A DNA stretch of 64,000 nt from Boesenbergia rotunda (GCA_024364735.1 JAGFNQ010002309.1:124001-188000); one strand, 5' to 3'; shown: positions 33,690 through 45,205, counted from the stretch's first letter. Numbers and translations: made by a program. Notes: generated from the letters alone by a model not told the origin.

Positions 33690-33870
33690 CTAGCCCTCCA
33701 AGCTAGGAATTCATCCACCTTAGCCCTCCAAGCTAAGGATTTTTCCATCTAACTCTCCAAGTTGGGAATTTGCACCTAACCCTCCAAGTTAGGACTTTTC
33801 ACCTAGCCCTCCAAGCTAGGACTTTTCACCTAGCCCTCCAAGCTAGGACTTTTCACCCAACCCTTCCGAG
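33690..33870. repeat. Array of TAGCCCTCCAAGCTAGGA units in LTR E
   Basis: About seven units of 26-32 bp. This is E's counterpart of the 'CTAGCGAAGGGCTGCTAGG' arrays in the other LTRs. Confidence 0.85.
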
Positions 33871-33877
33871 TTAGAAC

Positions 33878-35229
33878 TGTTGGATCGAGAAAACCGATAG
33901 AGGGGGGTGAATATCGGAAATCATTTTTCGGAAAATTTAGAGCAAGTACGCAGCGGAAATTAAGAATAACAACACAGAGACACGGTCGATTTTACTTGGT
34001 TCGGAGCCTGGGTCGACTCCTACTCCAAGGCCCACGGTCGTTGACCGTTTACTTTGGGCAATTCTATATGAGGTGTAAGTAGTTTACAAAAGATTATTAC
34101 AGAATTAAGTACAGTAAACTTAAATCGCTCTTTTACCGACGTCCGTGGTAGATCGACTTTTTAGGAGCAGCGGGATGTCGTCGGCTCGAGTTGGAAGGAT
34201 TCCGAGGCGAAGCGCGAGAGCAGAAGAGCGTAGAAGCGTTGATTGGAAGTTGTTATTGAAGCTTGGGGTCGAGGGCCCTTTATATAGGGCCTGGGGGCGC
34301 CCGTGACGTCGAGGGCGTCCCCCCCACGTGTCACCCGATCCGCCAATTCCTCGGTCAGCGTCTGATCCCTTTATCTTCAGGATCCACTTTGACCGGGGCG
34401 CTCGGAGCGCTGGGGGCGCCCGGGTTGACCGGGTCAAACTCTATCCCTTGTCTTCGCGAGGGTATGCTTCGGTAACTGGCACTGGGGGCGCCCGCAGCGC
34501 AGGGGGCGCCCGGGAGCATGGGGGCGCCCGGGAGCACGGGGCGCCCGGGAGTTGTACTGTCGAAGCCTGTTTTTGTAACTTGTGTTTTGTGTTCACCATG
34601 GGGGCGCCCGGGACACTCCGGGTGCCCTAGTCAGCTGTTGCCTCATTCCTTTGAGGCTCTCTGAGCTGCAGACACATTCCTTCGGTCCTACATCCAGGGT
34701 TAGTCCAAAACACAATGAAACAATAAAATATTTATTTATACAGCCTTAGCTGTCTTGGTTCTGACTTTGGATCTCCAAAATGGAGCCCTAGGTCGAACCG
34801 ACGCCTACTGTTCCCTCGACGGGGAACGCGTCCTCACCTACTCCTCTCGGGAGAATATACCTGATGCCAACCGCTCCTTTGGTTGGACTTTTTCCTGGCG
34901 ATCCTTTGCCAGGTCTTGGATACCGAGCTATCCTTCGCCCAGTGCCTAGCATTCCTTCACTAGGGCTTCAGTTCCAAGCTGTCCTTCGCCTGGCGCCTAG
35001 CAGTCCTTCGCTAGGTTTTTTTATCTTGGTATTCCTTCGCCAAGTGCCTAGCAGTCCTTTGCTAGGGCTTTTTATCCTAGCAGCCCTTCGCCAGGTGCCT
35101 AGCAGCCCTTCGCTAGGACTTTTCCTGCGCACTCAAGTAACATTGTTAGATAACAATTAAGACTTAACTTTTGAACCCTGTTGCCATTATCAAAACATAG
35201 GTTTGACTTTAGTGCTCACTGCACCAACA
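33878..35229 (-). repeat. 3' LTR of A3
   Basis: 1352 bp, plus-strand ends TGTTGGATCGAG and GCACCAACA. It is nearly the same length as solo LTR A2. GGGGGCGCCCGGGAG palindromic words fill 34300-34630, and the 'CTAGCAGTCCTTCGCTAGG' array fills 34920-35125. Confidence 0.9.
34276..34289 (-). promoter_or_regulatory. TATA-like box in the A3 LTR
   Basis: The minus strand reads CCCTATATAAAGGG, the only good TATA motif in the LTR. It lies downstream of the GC-rich palindrome array in transcription sense, the expected place at the U3/R border. Confidence 0.6.
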
Positions 35230-35244
35230 ATCTCCCCCTTTTTG
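35230..35244 (-). other. Polypurine tract of A3
   Basis: The minus strand reads CAAAAAGGGGGAGAT, identical in form to those of A1, C and D. Confidence 0.85.
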
Positions 35245-36600
35245 ATTTATGGCAACCCTAGTTTAAAAAGTTAAGTTTAATCAAAAGCATAAAAATTTGT
35301 TCCCTCCCCCTGGAGAGAATCTCCCCCTAGATTTTTCAAAATTTCGTGGGGTAAAAAAAATTTACTTAGATTTTGTACTTTGAAAACTTAAGTTGGATAT
35401 TTGGAAATCTTTTGATAACTTAAGTTTTAAAAGTATATAGAGGAATTTTTGAAAGCATGAGTTTAGAGTACTCAAAAGTTTTGAAAACTTTTAAGTTAAG
35501 TACTTAGTAATTTTTGAAAAACTTAAGCTTAAGGTACTTACAATAACTTAGTAAAAGTTTTGAAAAACACTTCAGCTTAAAGTACTTATTAAAGCTTTAG
35601 TACTTTTGAAAAACTTAGTTCTTAATAAGCTTAAGTACTTAATAGATTTTTCTTTAAAAACAAAGGACTTAAGTATTCCTAGAAAGGTTTTGAAAAGTAG
35701 CTAACCCTTTTTTTTAAAAAAACTTTTTGAGAGTTTGAAAAAAAATTGACAATTTTGAACTCTTTGAACTCTCTCTTTTCCTCTTTGAACTCTCTCTTTT
35801 CCTATCTCTTCCCCTTTGCCATATATCAAAAACAGATAAATATTGTAGAAATTAATTTGTAAAAAAAATATTCATATGATTTTGCTGTACTGAACCAAGA
35901 CTTAGACCAAATCAGTTAATTTTCTCTTGTAGGGACCTGTCTAACCCATTTAGCTACTTACTAACTGTTATAAGCAGTAGTTTTTGCTAGGGTTAGTCAA
36001 GTTAAGTGTTTCTGTTCAAGTTAGATTTTCTAAACTTGACACTTGACTGGATTGCTGTAAAAGTTGTATTTAGTGCCCCAATTACTGCAAATGCACTGAC
36101 TTAAAGCATCTTGAATTAAGGCAAAGACCTAAGCATCTCAACCCTTTCTAGGATATCAATCAACAAGTATCCTAAAGTGCTTGTGAGATGCTGGCTTCTA
36201 AGTCTATAGGTGCATGCAGTTCTAGGGTTAGGGCCTAAGCTAAGTCCATTTGCGAAAAAGCCCTAGCTTTGAAAGGGGGTAGTTGTGAAATAAAACTAAG
36301 TCGGAAAAAAAATTTAAAATAAACTGATTTTGAAATTAACTAAAACAGTTTTTCAAAATTTTTAGAAACTGATTTTTAAATCAAGTAAAGGAGAAAGAAA
36401 ATCAACAGTAGAGTTAATCTATTCTAAGAGCACAATCCTAACTGCCGAATTGACAAGAAACCAGTAATCATAAGCTAGTCAACATAGAATAAAGCAGGTA
36501 CTCAAGGTTCAACACAGTCATACAGTCAAACATAAGTCAACCCTACTGAGTAGGGGCAGTCAAATAGGTACTGGTACAATACTAATCAAATCTAGGACGA
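35245..36600 (-). other. 3' non-coding region of A3
   Basis: The part 36060-36290 matches, on the opposite strand, D at 59270-59470 ('GCATCTCAACC', 'CTTGTGAGATGCTGGCTTCT', 'GCATGCAGTTCTAGGGTTAG'). No gene is seen. Confidence 0.75.
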
Positions 36601-36750
36601 GGGACCGGGATGATCAGATGGGCCCGGCTGCCATGAATCGAATCGTGCCATCATTTCAATGAATCGTGCATCAGCCACTTCTCGATCGGCTCGACGAGCG
36701 TCCATCTGCTCTATATGATAGGCTTCGACCTCCTCACGGAGACTCTGAAC

Positions 36751-37767
36751 CTATGTCTCTAAATGTGTCACTCTCTGGTAGAGTGTCGGTGGAGCGGACT
36801 CGTCGATGTGTGCTCGGGCTGCTGCAGCCATGTCTCCAACGTCGACGTCAACCTCCTCGTCTGAGTCGATTGGAGCCCCAGCCTGCTGTCGTCTCCAACT
36901 AAGAACCCCGGTGGCCGATACCTCTAGACCTGCTAACGAGAAGTTCCTAAATCCTATCTCATCAAAGTCGGTCATAGCAGTTATTTCACCCACGGTTATG
37001 TCACGACCGTGGTAATGAAGGAGAGAGGTGATAATGTGACAGAATGGAGTACACACTCGTCCCTGGGTCGTGACACTGGACGCATGTAGAATAGTATGAA
37101 ACATGTGTAGTCCAATGTCTAGGTCAAGGTGATGGACTAGTGCATACAGAAGAAAGGCATGAAAGGGTCGCATGATCCCGAGATCTCTAGTGGAGAGTGG
37201 TAGGATACAGCGGACCAGGACTCTGTACAAGGCATAGTCCTGTGCCTGAAGGTCAACGGCTTGGAAACGTCTATTTGCGGGGAGTCTAGCTTCCCTATAG
37301 AAGTAGGCATGAATAGTATCTAAGGTAATGTGAGAATAGGGAGGGTCAAATGGAGGATTCCTAGGTGGATAGCAGCAAAATGTGGACTGAGAGGGTCGTA
37401 GTCCAAGGAATTGGTTTAACAAAGTAGGGGTTATAGACAGAGGGATCCCTTGGACAGTAGTGTGAAACATAAGATTATCTTGTCGAATTATATTATTGTA
37501 GAATTCTGCACATAAAGATTCATTAATGGTATGAGTGCAGAAGACAAGATTATCTAACTGATAGAAGTTGATAATATTCATAGCTACGGGGCTTGATTGG
37601 GTGAAGAAGTGCCTATTAAGATAACTTGTTTTAATGGGCTTGTAAATAGTTTGAGCAAACTTATTGCATAATTCTAGGGTAGGGAATCTAGGGTCAGGAC
37701 TTGGTTCGGCACCGGGGTTGACCGGGTTTGGTCGGCGTCTTCTAAGTTGAGGAAATTTAAGAAGCAT
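36751..37767 (-). CDS. Uncharacterised ORF in place of pol (Transposase_32/env-like ?)
   Basis: 338 codons, open throughout, start ATG at 37767. The N-terminus is Pro/Arg-rich and basic, with LRRRRPN near residue 8. The middle reads 'INFYQLDNLVFCTHTINESL', 'LCAEFYNNII', then 'VQGIPLSITPTLLNQFLGL' (about residues 107-125). An acidic stretch 'DSDEEVDVDVGD' lies near residue 300. The order 'EFY.N...v.G..l..t...In.fLGL' resembles the 'putative plant transposon protein' domain of env-like ORFs in plant LTR elements (from memory, unverified). No zinc knuckle, protease, RT or integrase motif and no clear membrane segment are seen. It has far fewer defects than its neighbours. Confidence 0.55.
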   Translation of the reverse strand: MLLKFPQLRRRRPNPVNPGAEPSPDPRFPTLELCNKFAQTIYKPIKTSYLNRHFFTQSSPVAMNIINFYQLDNLVFCTHTINESLCAEFYNNIIRQDNLMFHTTVQGIPLSITPTLLNQFLGLRPSQSTFCCYPPRNPPFDPPYSHITLDTIHAYFYREARLPANRRFQAVDLQAQDYALYRVLVRCILPLSTRDLGIMRPFHAFLLYALVHHLDLDIGLHMFHTILHASSVTTQGRVCTPFCHIITSLLHYHGRDITVGEITAMTDFDEIGFRNFSLAGLEVSATGVLSWRRQQAGAPIDSDEEVDVDVGDMAAAARAHIDESAPPTLYQRVTHLET

Positions 37768-37936
37768 GAGGATATTGCATTAAAAATAAGTTTAAATGCA
37801 ATAAAAATAAATAAGAATTATTCCGGGCAGCTCGGGGAGGCATGGTTGAGGATGAGGACTTGCAAGATCTCCTTGGAGTGAAGGAAGTGAAGAAGGGAGT
37901 TGATTTTGGTGTGGGAAGAGAAGGGGAATTCGGGTG

Positions 37937-37947
37937 CCTTATATAGG
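37937..37947 (-). promoter_or_regulatory. TATA-like box upstream of the 338-codon ORF
   Basis: The minus strand reads CCTATATAAGG, 170 bases before the ATG. It is preceded by GGGCGCCCGG palindromic words (37950-38210) like those in the A-family LTRs, so the cassette seems to have its own LTR-like promoter. Confidence 0.45.
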
Positions 37948-38243
37948 CACATCAACGGGGGCGCCCGGGAGCTTCCGGGCGCCTTGGTCAGTGGATACTG
38001 CCAAAGGCAGTACCTTTGACTGGTTGGGGGCGCCCGGGACAGCCCGGGCACCCTCAACAGGGTGCTTTTGCAGCTTTTGCTGCATTGGATGTGATGGGGG
38101 CGCCCGCATGGTTCCGGGCACCCTAGTCAAGGGCATAGGCAGCTTTTTGTCTCGAGGGTTGGAAAAGGTATGGGAGGGGGCGCCCGTGTGGTCCCGGGCG
38201 CCCGGAATAGAATAGGTAAAGACGAATTTTGTGTCTTGTCTAC

Positions 38244-38440
38244 CTTTAACCATGGTTTAATCGGTTTGACCATGGTTTGAATTGATTTGACTGTTTTGAC
38301 TGTGGTTTGACCGTGTTAACCATGCTTTGACCACGTTTACCTTGGTTTGACTATGTTGACCATGGTTTGACTGCTTTGACCATGGTTTGACTTTTGACTG
38401 TATTGACCATGGTTTGACTATGGTTTGACCAAGTTGACTA
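38244..38440. repeat. Degenerate TTTGACCATGG tandem repeat
   Basis: About a dozen irregular units of 'GGTTTGACCATG' and 'TTGACTGTGGTTTGACC'. It lies within A3, upstream of the ORF cassette in element sense. Confidence 0.85.
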
Positions 38441-39313
38441 CAATATAGGTATTAAAGTAACTATAATTGAGTTTATTTTTACTGTCTCACCCAATCTAGG
38501 GTTTTCAATCACGTTAGCCTTATAGGTTTCGTGAGACAGGTAAAAGATTTTTTGAAAACCATTATTTATTTTGAAAATCTTAATTAATTTTGAAAACATT
38601 TCAATTTATTTTGAAAGAGAATGTTTGAATCTATACTTAACTGAAAGTTTGTGTTAGATTTGAATTTTACAAAAAGTAATTTGAATTTGAAACTCAAAAA
38701 TTGGCTTCCAGGTCTTGGCGAGGCACTAGGCCTTCTTTGGCCGTAGCCTTATTGGATCATCAACCCTTTCCTTGACAAAGTCATTTAATGAAGTTTCATT
38801 TTCAAAATTAATCTTTGAAAAAGTTCTGGTCTAACTAGTTTGGATTTTGGATCGGTAGCTTCGGCTAGTTTCACCAGTCTAAAGAGACCAAGTGAACTTG
38901 ATCTTATTAGAATTGGTTTCCCTAACGTACTATCATCTCACCTCCACCCAATACTATGTTGTCAAGTTTCAGTTAAGTTTGTTTAGTCCTTAAACTAACC
39001 TAAGTCTAAGCATGGTTAATTGCAGAAATTTAAATAAACAATCAATCAGGCAAATTGCAAGAATATAATTCTATTTAACAATAAAAATAGTTTTTAATTT
39101 TGCTCTCCCTGGACTATAGCCACGATAATGATTAGGCAAGATGTGAATCTTGTCCTTGGGGATCCAATATTGATTTGATCCAGTTGGTTGGTTCAGGCAC
39201 AGTTTAGGTACCCATGCCTGAACTTTACCTCTGGACTGATTCAGTACAACAAAATACGATCTTTGTCGGGGTTTGGTTCTGTAGCCAAGTCCGGATCGAT
39301 TTAGAACGGACTT

Positions 39314-40230
39314 CTATATTCCAAGAATCATGTCAAGATTTTTGGAACCAGAAGTAAATCGTTCTAAGGCCGCTCTAAGATCCTTAACCTGAGTTTTCAG
39401 GGAGGAGTTTTCTTTCTCAAGTTTTTCAACTTGAGTAGAAGTTCCTTCTTGAATGTTCTCGGTTAATGATTTAGAGTCAGCTCCCTCTTTCAGGAGTTTT
39501 ACTTCCTGTCGGAGGGATTCGCCTCGGAGTTTGGCTTTCGCTAAGTCTCGAGAAAGATAAGAGATAAGTTCGTTTAATTGACGTTTATTAAAACCGCTTA
39601 CCTTGATTTCGCCGTCTTCTGAAAAGGTTAGCTTGCCGTCGTCCTTTTCTGATTCAGACTCGGTCTCGACTTCTTCTGAGGCGGTCAGGGCTAGAAGGTT
39701 GGACTGGGGTGCTTCTTCTTCTTCTTCTGAGGAAGATTCGTCCCAGGTCGCTTGGAGTGCCTTTTTCCGTCTTGTTTTCTTGGACTCCTTTAGAATTGGA
39801 CATTCTGTCTTGTAGTGGTCCTTCTTCTTGCACTCGTAGCAGGTTACGTTGGGCTTGTGTTTGTCACTTGCTGGTTCAGCTGGTTCGTCCTTTCTTCGGC
39901 TTGTCCTCTGTGTGTTGGCTTGGTTCTTCAATTTTTTATAATAACTTTGGGCTAGTCGGACCAGCTCAGATTGATCTCCTTCTTCATCTTCTGCGTCTGA
40001 GTTTGAGGTAGACTCGGGTTCAGGTTGAGGTTTCTTCTTTGTCGATCTTCCAGTTTTTCCTGCAAAAAAGGCAATACTCTTCTCGGCCATATTGCAGTTA
40101 GTCTGTTCATGAAGTTCTAACTCAGAAAACAATTCATCTAATTTAATTTTAGAGAGATCCCTTGAAACCTTGTATGCATCTACCATAGATGCCCACAAGG
40201 TATTTCTAGGGAATGCGTTTAGGGCATACC
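39314..40230 (-). pseudogene. SIRE-type gag, C-terminal part (A3)
   Basis: The frame enters from B3 at 40231. 'LNAFPRNTLWASMVDAYKVS' and 'LDELFSELELHEQ' belong to the gag domain. A CCHC zinc knuckle 'CYECKKKDHYKTEC' is spaced correctly (C-X2-C-X4-H-X4-C). Then come an acidic Ser/Glu-rich stretch and a coiled-coil-like segment 'VEKLEKENSSLKTQVKDLRA'. It ends at TAG (39314-39316) after 'NLDMILGI'. The text goes on in frame with 'KSVLNRSGLGYR', so the stop replaces a glutamine codon. The N-terminal half is lost to the B3 insertion. Confidence 0.85.
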
Positions 40231-41441
40231 TGTTAGTGAGAGCCCTAGAGCCAATCATATGATGATTACTTTTTTGGACTCATTGTATCATATTCTTGTA
40301 TTTATATTTTTTATATATAAAGGCATTTCTTATGGTTATTGTACTTATGTGTATTGGTGCCAAATAACTTAGTATAATAACGTCCTTGAGTAGAAGGTTC
40401 TTATCTATATCAATCGATTAGTTGAATCGATAGTGAGATGATATAGAGAACACTACTTTTAATTATTCCTAGTCAAGTATTAACATTCAAGGACAATGTT
40501 AATGCATAGAGACTAGCATGTAGGTCAACATGATGACTTGATCTCACAAGTCAAGGATATGAGATATCAAGTTGACACATGGGTATACATTAGGGAATGT
40601 ATACTGAATGGCCCGCCATGAGAAAGTATCATGGATCGTTATATGAGTGTCATATACTTTCTCATGTGACTATTAGTATGACTATTAGTCCTTAAACCTG
40701 AAGTCACCATAGTTCCCTACATAAGGAGTTATGTACTTTGGTTTCGTCAAACGTCACCCGTAACTGGGTGGACTATAAAGGCGATTACTGGGTATGTAAC
40801 AAATTATGCGGAGGGATGTGAGTGATGTAGATGGGATCTATCCCTCCTATATGACGGGAGAGATATCATAGTCTTGATAGAGTGAGATCACTAAGTGCAT
40901 GGCCATGCCCAAATAAGGCAATATGAGATATTGAGCTTATTTGATTATAGTGAGTCTACTTGGAGTTCAAGACACATAGATTGATTGGAGGATGACACGG
41001 TCTATGCTTCATAGAAGATCAATCTAGATATCGAGGATAGAAGGACGTTGTCACATATTGTGATGGTCACAATTATTAGTCACTATGGTGATGTTGGATC
41101 TCGACATTCTTGTAACTTGGGTAGCAATGATGTGTTGCTAGATACCTCTCATTGCTTATGTCCTTAAATAGGTTTAAGGGCATTGCCAACGTTACAAGAA
41201 CCTATAGGGTCACACACATAGAGCAATAGATGGAGAATAAGTCCATATGATGGACCGAGAGTAATGAAGTCAAAGTTTGACTTTGGCTAAATATAGAAAG
41301 TCCATAAAAGGCAAGTTTGACTTGACTCAAATTAGACAACTTGAGTTGGACTCGAGTTTGATCCAAGTGTTGGATGAATCTAATCATGGGAGAATAATGA
41401 AGTCAAAGTTTGACTTTGGCTAAATATGGAAAGTCCATAAA
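40231..41441 (+). mobile_element. Partial LTR B3 (family B)
   Basis: It starts TGTTAGTGAGAGCCC like B1 and B2, and follows them to about 41210 ('AACCTATAGGGTCACACACA'). It then differs. A 45-bp direct repeat with 'GTCAAAGTTTGACTTTGGC' occurs at about 41263-41308 and 41396-41440. The right part is cut by K. Its insertion truncates the gag of A3. Confidence 0.75.
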
Positions 41442-41842
41442 TGTAACACCCCAAATTTGTCAATGTAAAATCATGACAATGTATGAAAATGGTTATAATG
41501 AAATGATATAAATTTCATGCGATCACATGCTATGAAATGTTATGAATACATGAAATATTATATTCATGAAATATTATTATCATAAAATATTATCATGAAA
41601 TAGTATATGCATGAAATATTATTATCATGAAATATTATATTCATGAAATATTATTATCATGAAATATTAACATGAAATATTATATTCATGAAATATTATC
41701 ATCATGAAATATTATCATGAAATAGTATATGCATGAAATATTATTATCATGAAATATTATTATGAAATATTATATTCATGAAATATTATTATCATGAAAT
41801 ATTATCATGAAATATTAGATTCATGAAATATTATTAATATTA
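41442..41842 (+). mobile_element. Partial LTR 'K' with minisatellite, broken at the N
   Basis: TGTAACACCCCAAATTTG is a common LTR start in plants. From about 41520 the sequence is a 16-bp-type array 'ATGAAATATTATTATC', which runs up to the N. The element has no right end. Confidence 0.5.
41521..41842. repeat. Minisatellite, unit about CATGAAATATTATTAT
   Basis: Around 18-20 alternating units of 'TCATGAAATATTATTA' and 'TCATGAAATATTATAT'. Confidence 0.92.
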
Positions 41843-41843
41843 T
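41843..41843. other. Single undetermined base (N) at a probable assembly join
   Basis: The minisatellite of K lies on the left and the internal part of D on the right. Both are incomplete exactly at this base. Confidence 0.7.
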
Positions 41844-42308
41844 NCAAAATTTTTCAAGAAGTAATTTGAAAATGAATTTTCGGTAAAAGGCTTTGTCGAG
41901 GAAAGGGTTGTTGCTCCAATAAGGCTACGGCCAAAGAAGGCCTCTGTGCCTCGCCAAGACCTGGAAGCCAATTATCGAAAATCAAATTCAATTGACTACT
42001 TGATAAATTTGAATCTAACACAAATTTTAAATTAAATCCTAGACTTAACATCTTTTCAAAATCAATAATCTTAACTCTACAATTTTTTCAAAATTAATTC
42101 AACATTTTCAAAATTAACTGTCTTTCAAAAATTAAATATTTATTTTGGAAACCTGTCTCCCAAAACCCATAAGGTCAACATGTTTGATAACTTTAAATGT
42201 GGGTGAGACTGCCTAGGTAGTGAAACTCAATTTAAGCTATCCCTAACTCTAATGGATCCAAATCAAAACATACTTTATGTGTAGGAACATAAAGATTTGG
42301 ACTAGTGG

Positions 42309-43486
42309 ATGTTGGATAGTGGATGCTCCAGACACATGACTGGGGATAAATTGAAGTTCACCAAAATCAAGTTCAAAAACCTAGGCTCAATAGCATTTGG
42401 CAACAATGCTACACTCAAAGTAATTGGGTCAGGTAACATTGAACATAATTCTGATTTCATTATTATGAAAGTGATATTGGTTGAAAATTTTAAATTCAAT
42501 TTTCTTAGCATTAGTCAACTCTATGATACTGGTTATGTTGTTACCTTCACCAACTCTGACTGCCTTATTAGAAATCTACAAGACTCAGAGATAACACTTA
42601 AGGGTAGTAGGAAAAACAACGTTTACACTATTAATCTACCCATAGTACCAAAATGCTTTCTGACTCAATTAGAAGAATCTAACCTTTGGCATAGGAGACT
42701 AGGTCACACTAATACCAAACTAATTTCAAAAATTACTCAACTTGGTTTAATTAAAGGTGTACCTAAAATTGAGAATTTTGAAAATACAATTTGTAACTCA
42801 TGTAAACAAGGAAAACAAACTAAGTCAACTCATAAACCAACCCAATCAGACTTAACCCAAACCACAATTGAGCTCCTACACCTTGACCTATTTGATTCAC
42901 ATGGAGCCAAGTCACTAAGCGGGAATCGGTACTGCTTAGTAATCATCGACGATTACTCTAGGTTTACCTGGGTTAGGTTCTTGAAAACTAAGGATGAAAC
43001 CTTTAATTTATATAATGTCTTATGCAAAATAATTGAAAATCAAAATGATACTAAAATTAAAAGACTTAGGAGTGATCATGGGGGAGAGTTTGAAAATCAA
43101 AAATTTGAGGGGTTTTGCAAAATTATGGGTATATCCATGAGTTTTCCTGTCCTAGAATCCCCCAACAAAATGGGATAGTTGAGAGAAAGAATAGAACCCT
43201 TCAGGAATCTGCTAGGACCATGCTCAACGAATATAACCTAACTAACCAATTTTGGGCAGAAGCGGTAAATACATCATGTTATATTCAAAATAGAGTATTA
43301 ATTAATAGAAGACACAATAAGACACCCTATGAACTCTATTATCACATATTACCAAATTTACACTATTTAAGGGTTTTTGGGTGCAAAGTTCATATTTTGA
43401 ATACTAAAGATTACCTAGGTAAGTTCCAATCAAAGTCAACCCTAGGGACTTTCTTAGGATATTCAACAACTAGTAGAGCTTATAGG
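42309..43486 (+). pseudogene. SIRE-type protease and integrase (D)
   Basis: 'MLDSGCSRHMTGD' at the start is the aspartic protease site (D-S-G). Then 'ESNLWHRRLGHTNTKL' and 'CNSCKQGKQTKS' form the zinc-binding HHCC segment. The core has 'LLHLDLF', 'LVIIDDYSRFTWVRF' and 'QQNGIVERKNRTLQE', giving the three acidic residues. A 1-base loss near 43134 shifts the frame inside the core. The text resumes at 43115-43486 to 'FLGYSTTSRAYR', where C interrupts it between codons of the SIRE pattern. Confidence 0.9.
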
Positions 43487-43515
43487 TGTAGGACCGGTGT
43501 CGTCGATAGAGGGGG

Positions 43516-45191
43516 TGTTAGTAGGAGCCCTAGAGCCAATTATGTGATGATTGACTAAAGACATTTTATATCATATTCTATTATTAATTAAGGCATGTTT
43601 GGTTATTATACTTACTTTGTATTTGTGCCAAATAACTAAGTATAATAATATCCTTGGGTAATAGGTTCTTATCTACATTATATCGATTGGTTGAATCGAT
43701 AGTGACATAATGTAGAGAACACTTCTCTAAACCATTCCTAGTCAAGTATTAATATTCAAGGACAAGATTAATGCATGGAGACTATCATGTAGGTCAACTG
43801 ATGACTTGAGCTCACAAGTCATGGATATGTGATATCAAGTTGACACATGGGTATACATTGGAGAATGTGTACTGAATTGACCCACCATGAGAAAATTTCA
43901 TAGATTGTCATATGAGTGTCATAAACTTCCTTATGTGACTATTGGTATGAATATGCCTTAGACCTGAAGTCACTACGGTTTCCTACATAAGGAGTTATAT
44001 ACTTTGGTATCGTCAAACGTCACCCGTAACAGGGTGGACTATAAAGGTGATCACTGGGTATGTAATGAATTATGCGAAGGGATGTGAGTGATATAGATGA
44101 AATCTATCCCTCCCATATGATGGGAGTGATATCTGTGGGCCCCTTGATCGAGTAGGACTACTAAAACGCATGGCCATACTCAAATGAGTCAATATGAGAT
44201 ATTGAGCTCGTTTGTTTGAGTGAGTCTACTCAGGGATCAAGAAATATAAGATTGACTGAGGATGACACGGTCTATGCCTCATTGGTCAATCTAGATATCG
44301 AGGATAGAAGGACAAGGTCATACATTATCATTGTCATGGAGGATTAGTCGGATCTCGACTTTTCTTGTTACTTGGGTAGCAATGATGCATTGCTAGATGC
44401 CGCTCATTGCTTATGTGTCTAAAGTTGTTTAGACACATTGCCAACGTTACGAGAACCTATTGTGTCACACACTAAGGACACGATGCTTCAGAGATTAATT
44501 GATCTTGGTTTGACTAAGATTTGATTCGAATTGGATTAATTGAGTTAGACTCAAGTGAATCCAATTAGATTATGGGATTGAGTCTAATTTGAGTTAGACT
44601 CATCTAGATTAGACTCAACCACTTAATTATAGATAATATTCATTAAAGGGTTTAATAAATATTATTTAAGAGGAAGGCTAAGAGACATTCTATTCATTAG
44701 ATGAATAGAATATTATGAGTCTCAAGGAATACCAAGAGGTTTGATATTCATTGGGTTTTATTATCATTAAGATGAGAGGAGCTGAAGGGACATAGACCCT
44801 TGGTATTCATTAGATGAGTATAAATACCCCCCCCCTGTCAAAGGCTAGGGTGTGCATCTCTATTCCTCTTCTTTCTTCCTCCTTGTCCATAACTCCCTAG
44901 TAGAGGTTCTTGTGCTTTGTGAACCATCCCAAGTTGCTAGCACAACTAAGATGGTTCTTCTCCGAGGCGTAGATCGTGTTCGTGTGGATACACATAGAGG
45001 CACAGAAAATTGAACGTGCAAGAGATCCGGTGAACCAATGGACTAGCGGGATAAGCGAAGGGCACGCGACAAAGGTATTCCTATAAGATAGGAGTTGTAG
45101 ATCACTTTGTATGAGTTTTTCTTTCGCATGGATCGCTCGAGGGATCTTATTTTTGCTGCGATTTTGAATGTTTTTACCATAGATCCCTACA
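43516..45191 (+). repeat. 5' LTR of B2
   Basis: Ends TGTTAGTAGG and TCCCTACA. A TATA-like 'GAGTATAAATACCCC' lies at 44816-44830, followed by CT-rich sequence, the probable transcription start region. Confidence 0.92.
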
Positions 45192-45192
45192 A

Positions 45193-45205
45193 TGGTATCA
45201 AAGCC
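45193..45205 (+). other. Primer binding site of B2
   Basis: TGGTATCAAAGCC, one base after the LTR. It differs by one base from the initiator methionine tRNA complement. Confidence 0.88.

Larger units (their letters stand above)
32131..33877 (-). mobile_element. Partial LTR 'E' (SIRE-related subfamily)
   Basis: It starts TGTTGGAAACGAGATGG, followed by 'GAGAGGGGGGGGTGAATATAG', the same end motif as A1, A3 and C. The right end is cut by A3. 'TTTACAAGGTTCGGAGATAACTTGCCCC' text near 32320-32350 is shared in outline with the other LTRs. It carries an array of a 20-bp palindrome (33177-33680) and then an array of 'CCTAGCCCTCCAAGCTAGGA' units. No coding capacity. Confidence 0.75.
33878..40230 (-). 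mobile_element. SIRE-like element A3 lacking pol, with a foreign ORF cassette
   Basis: In element sense the order is: gag (40230-39314), the 'KVQAWVPKLCLNQPTGSN' linker (about 39260-39160), a non-coding block shared with D (38960-38700), then a cassette with its own TATA-like box and a 338-codon ORF (37767-36751) instead of pol, the 3' non-coding region shared with D (36270-35245), purine tract and 3' LTR. Its 5' part is cut by B3 at 40231. The left flank is AGAAC (33873-33877). It is non-autonomous as it stands. Confidence 0.82.

Noticed and set aside
34263..34630. Overlapping Gly/Ala/Pro-rich ORFs in the A3 LTR
   Set aside because: Translations of the GGGCGCCCGGGAG palindrome array.
35245..36600. 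Search for an env-like ORF after pol, as in some SIRE elements
   Set aside because: None is present here or in the matching part of D (59110-60588). The only candidate sits in the position of pol (36751-37767).
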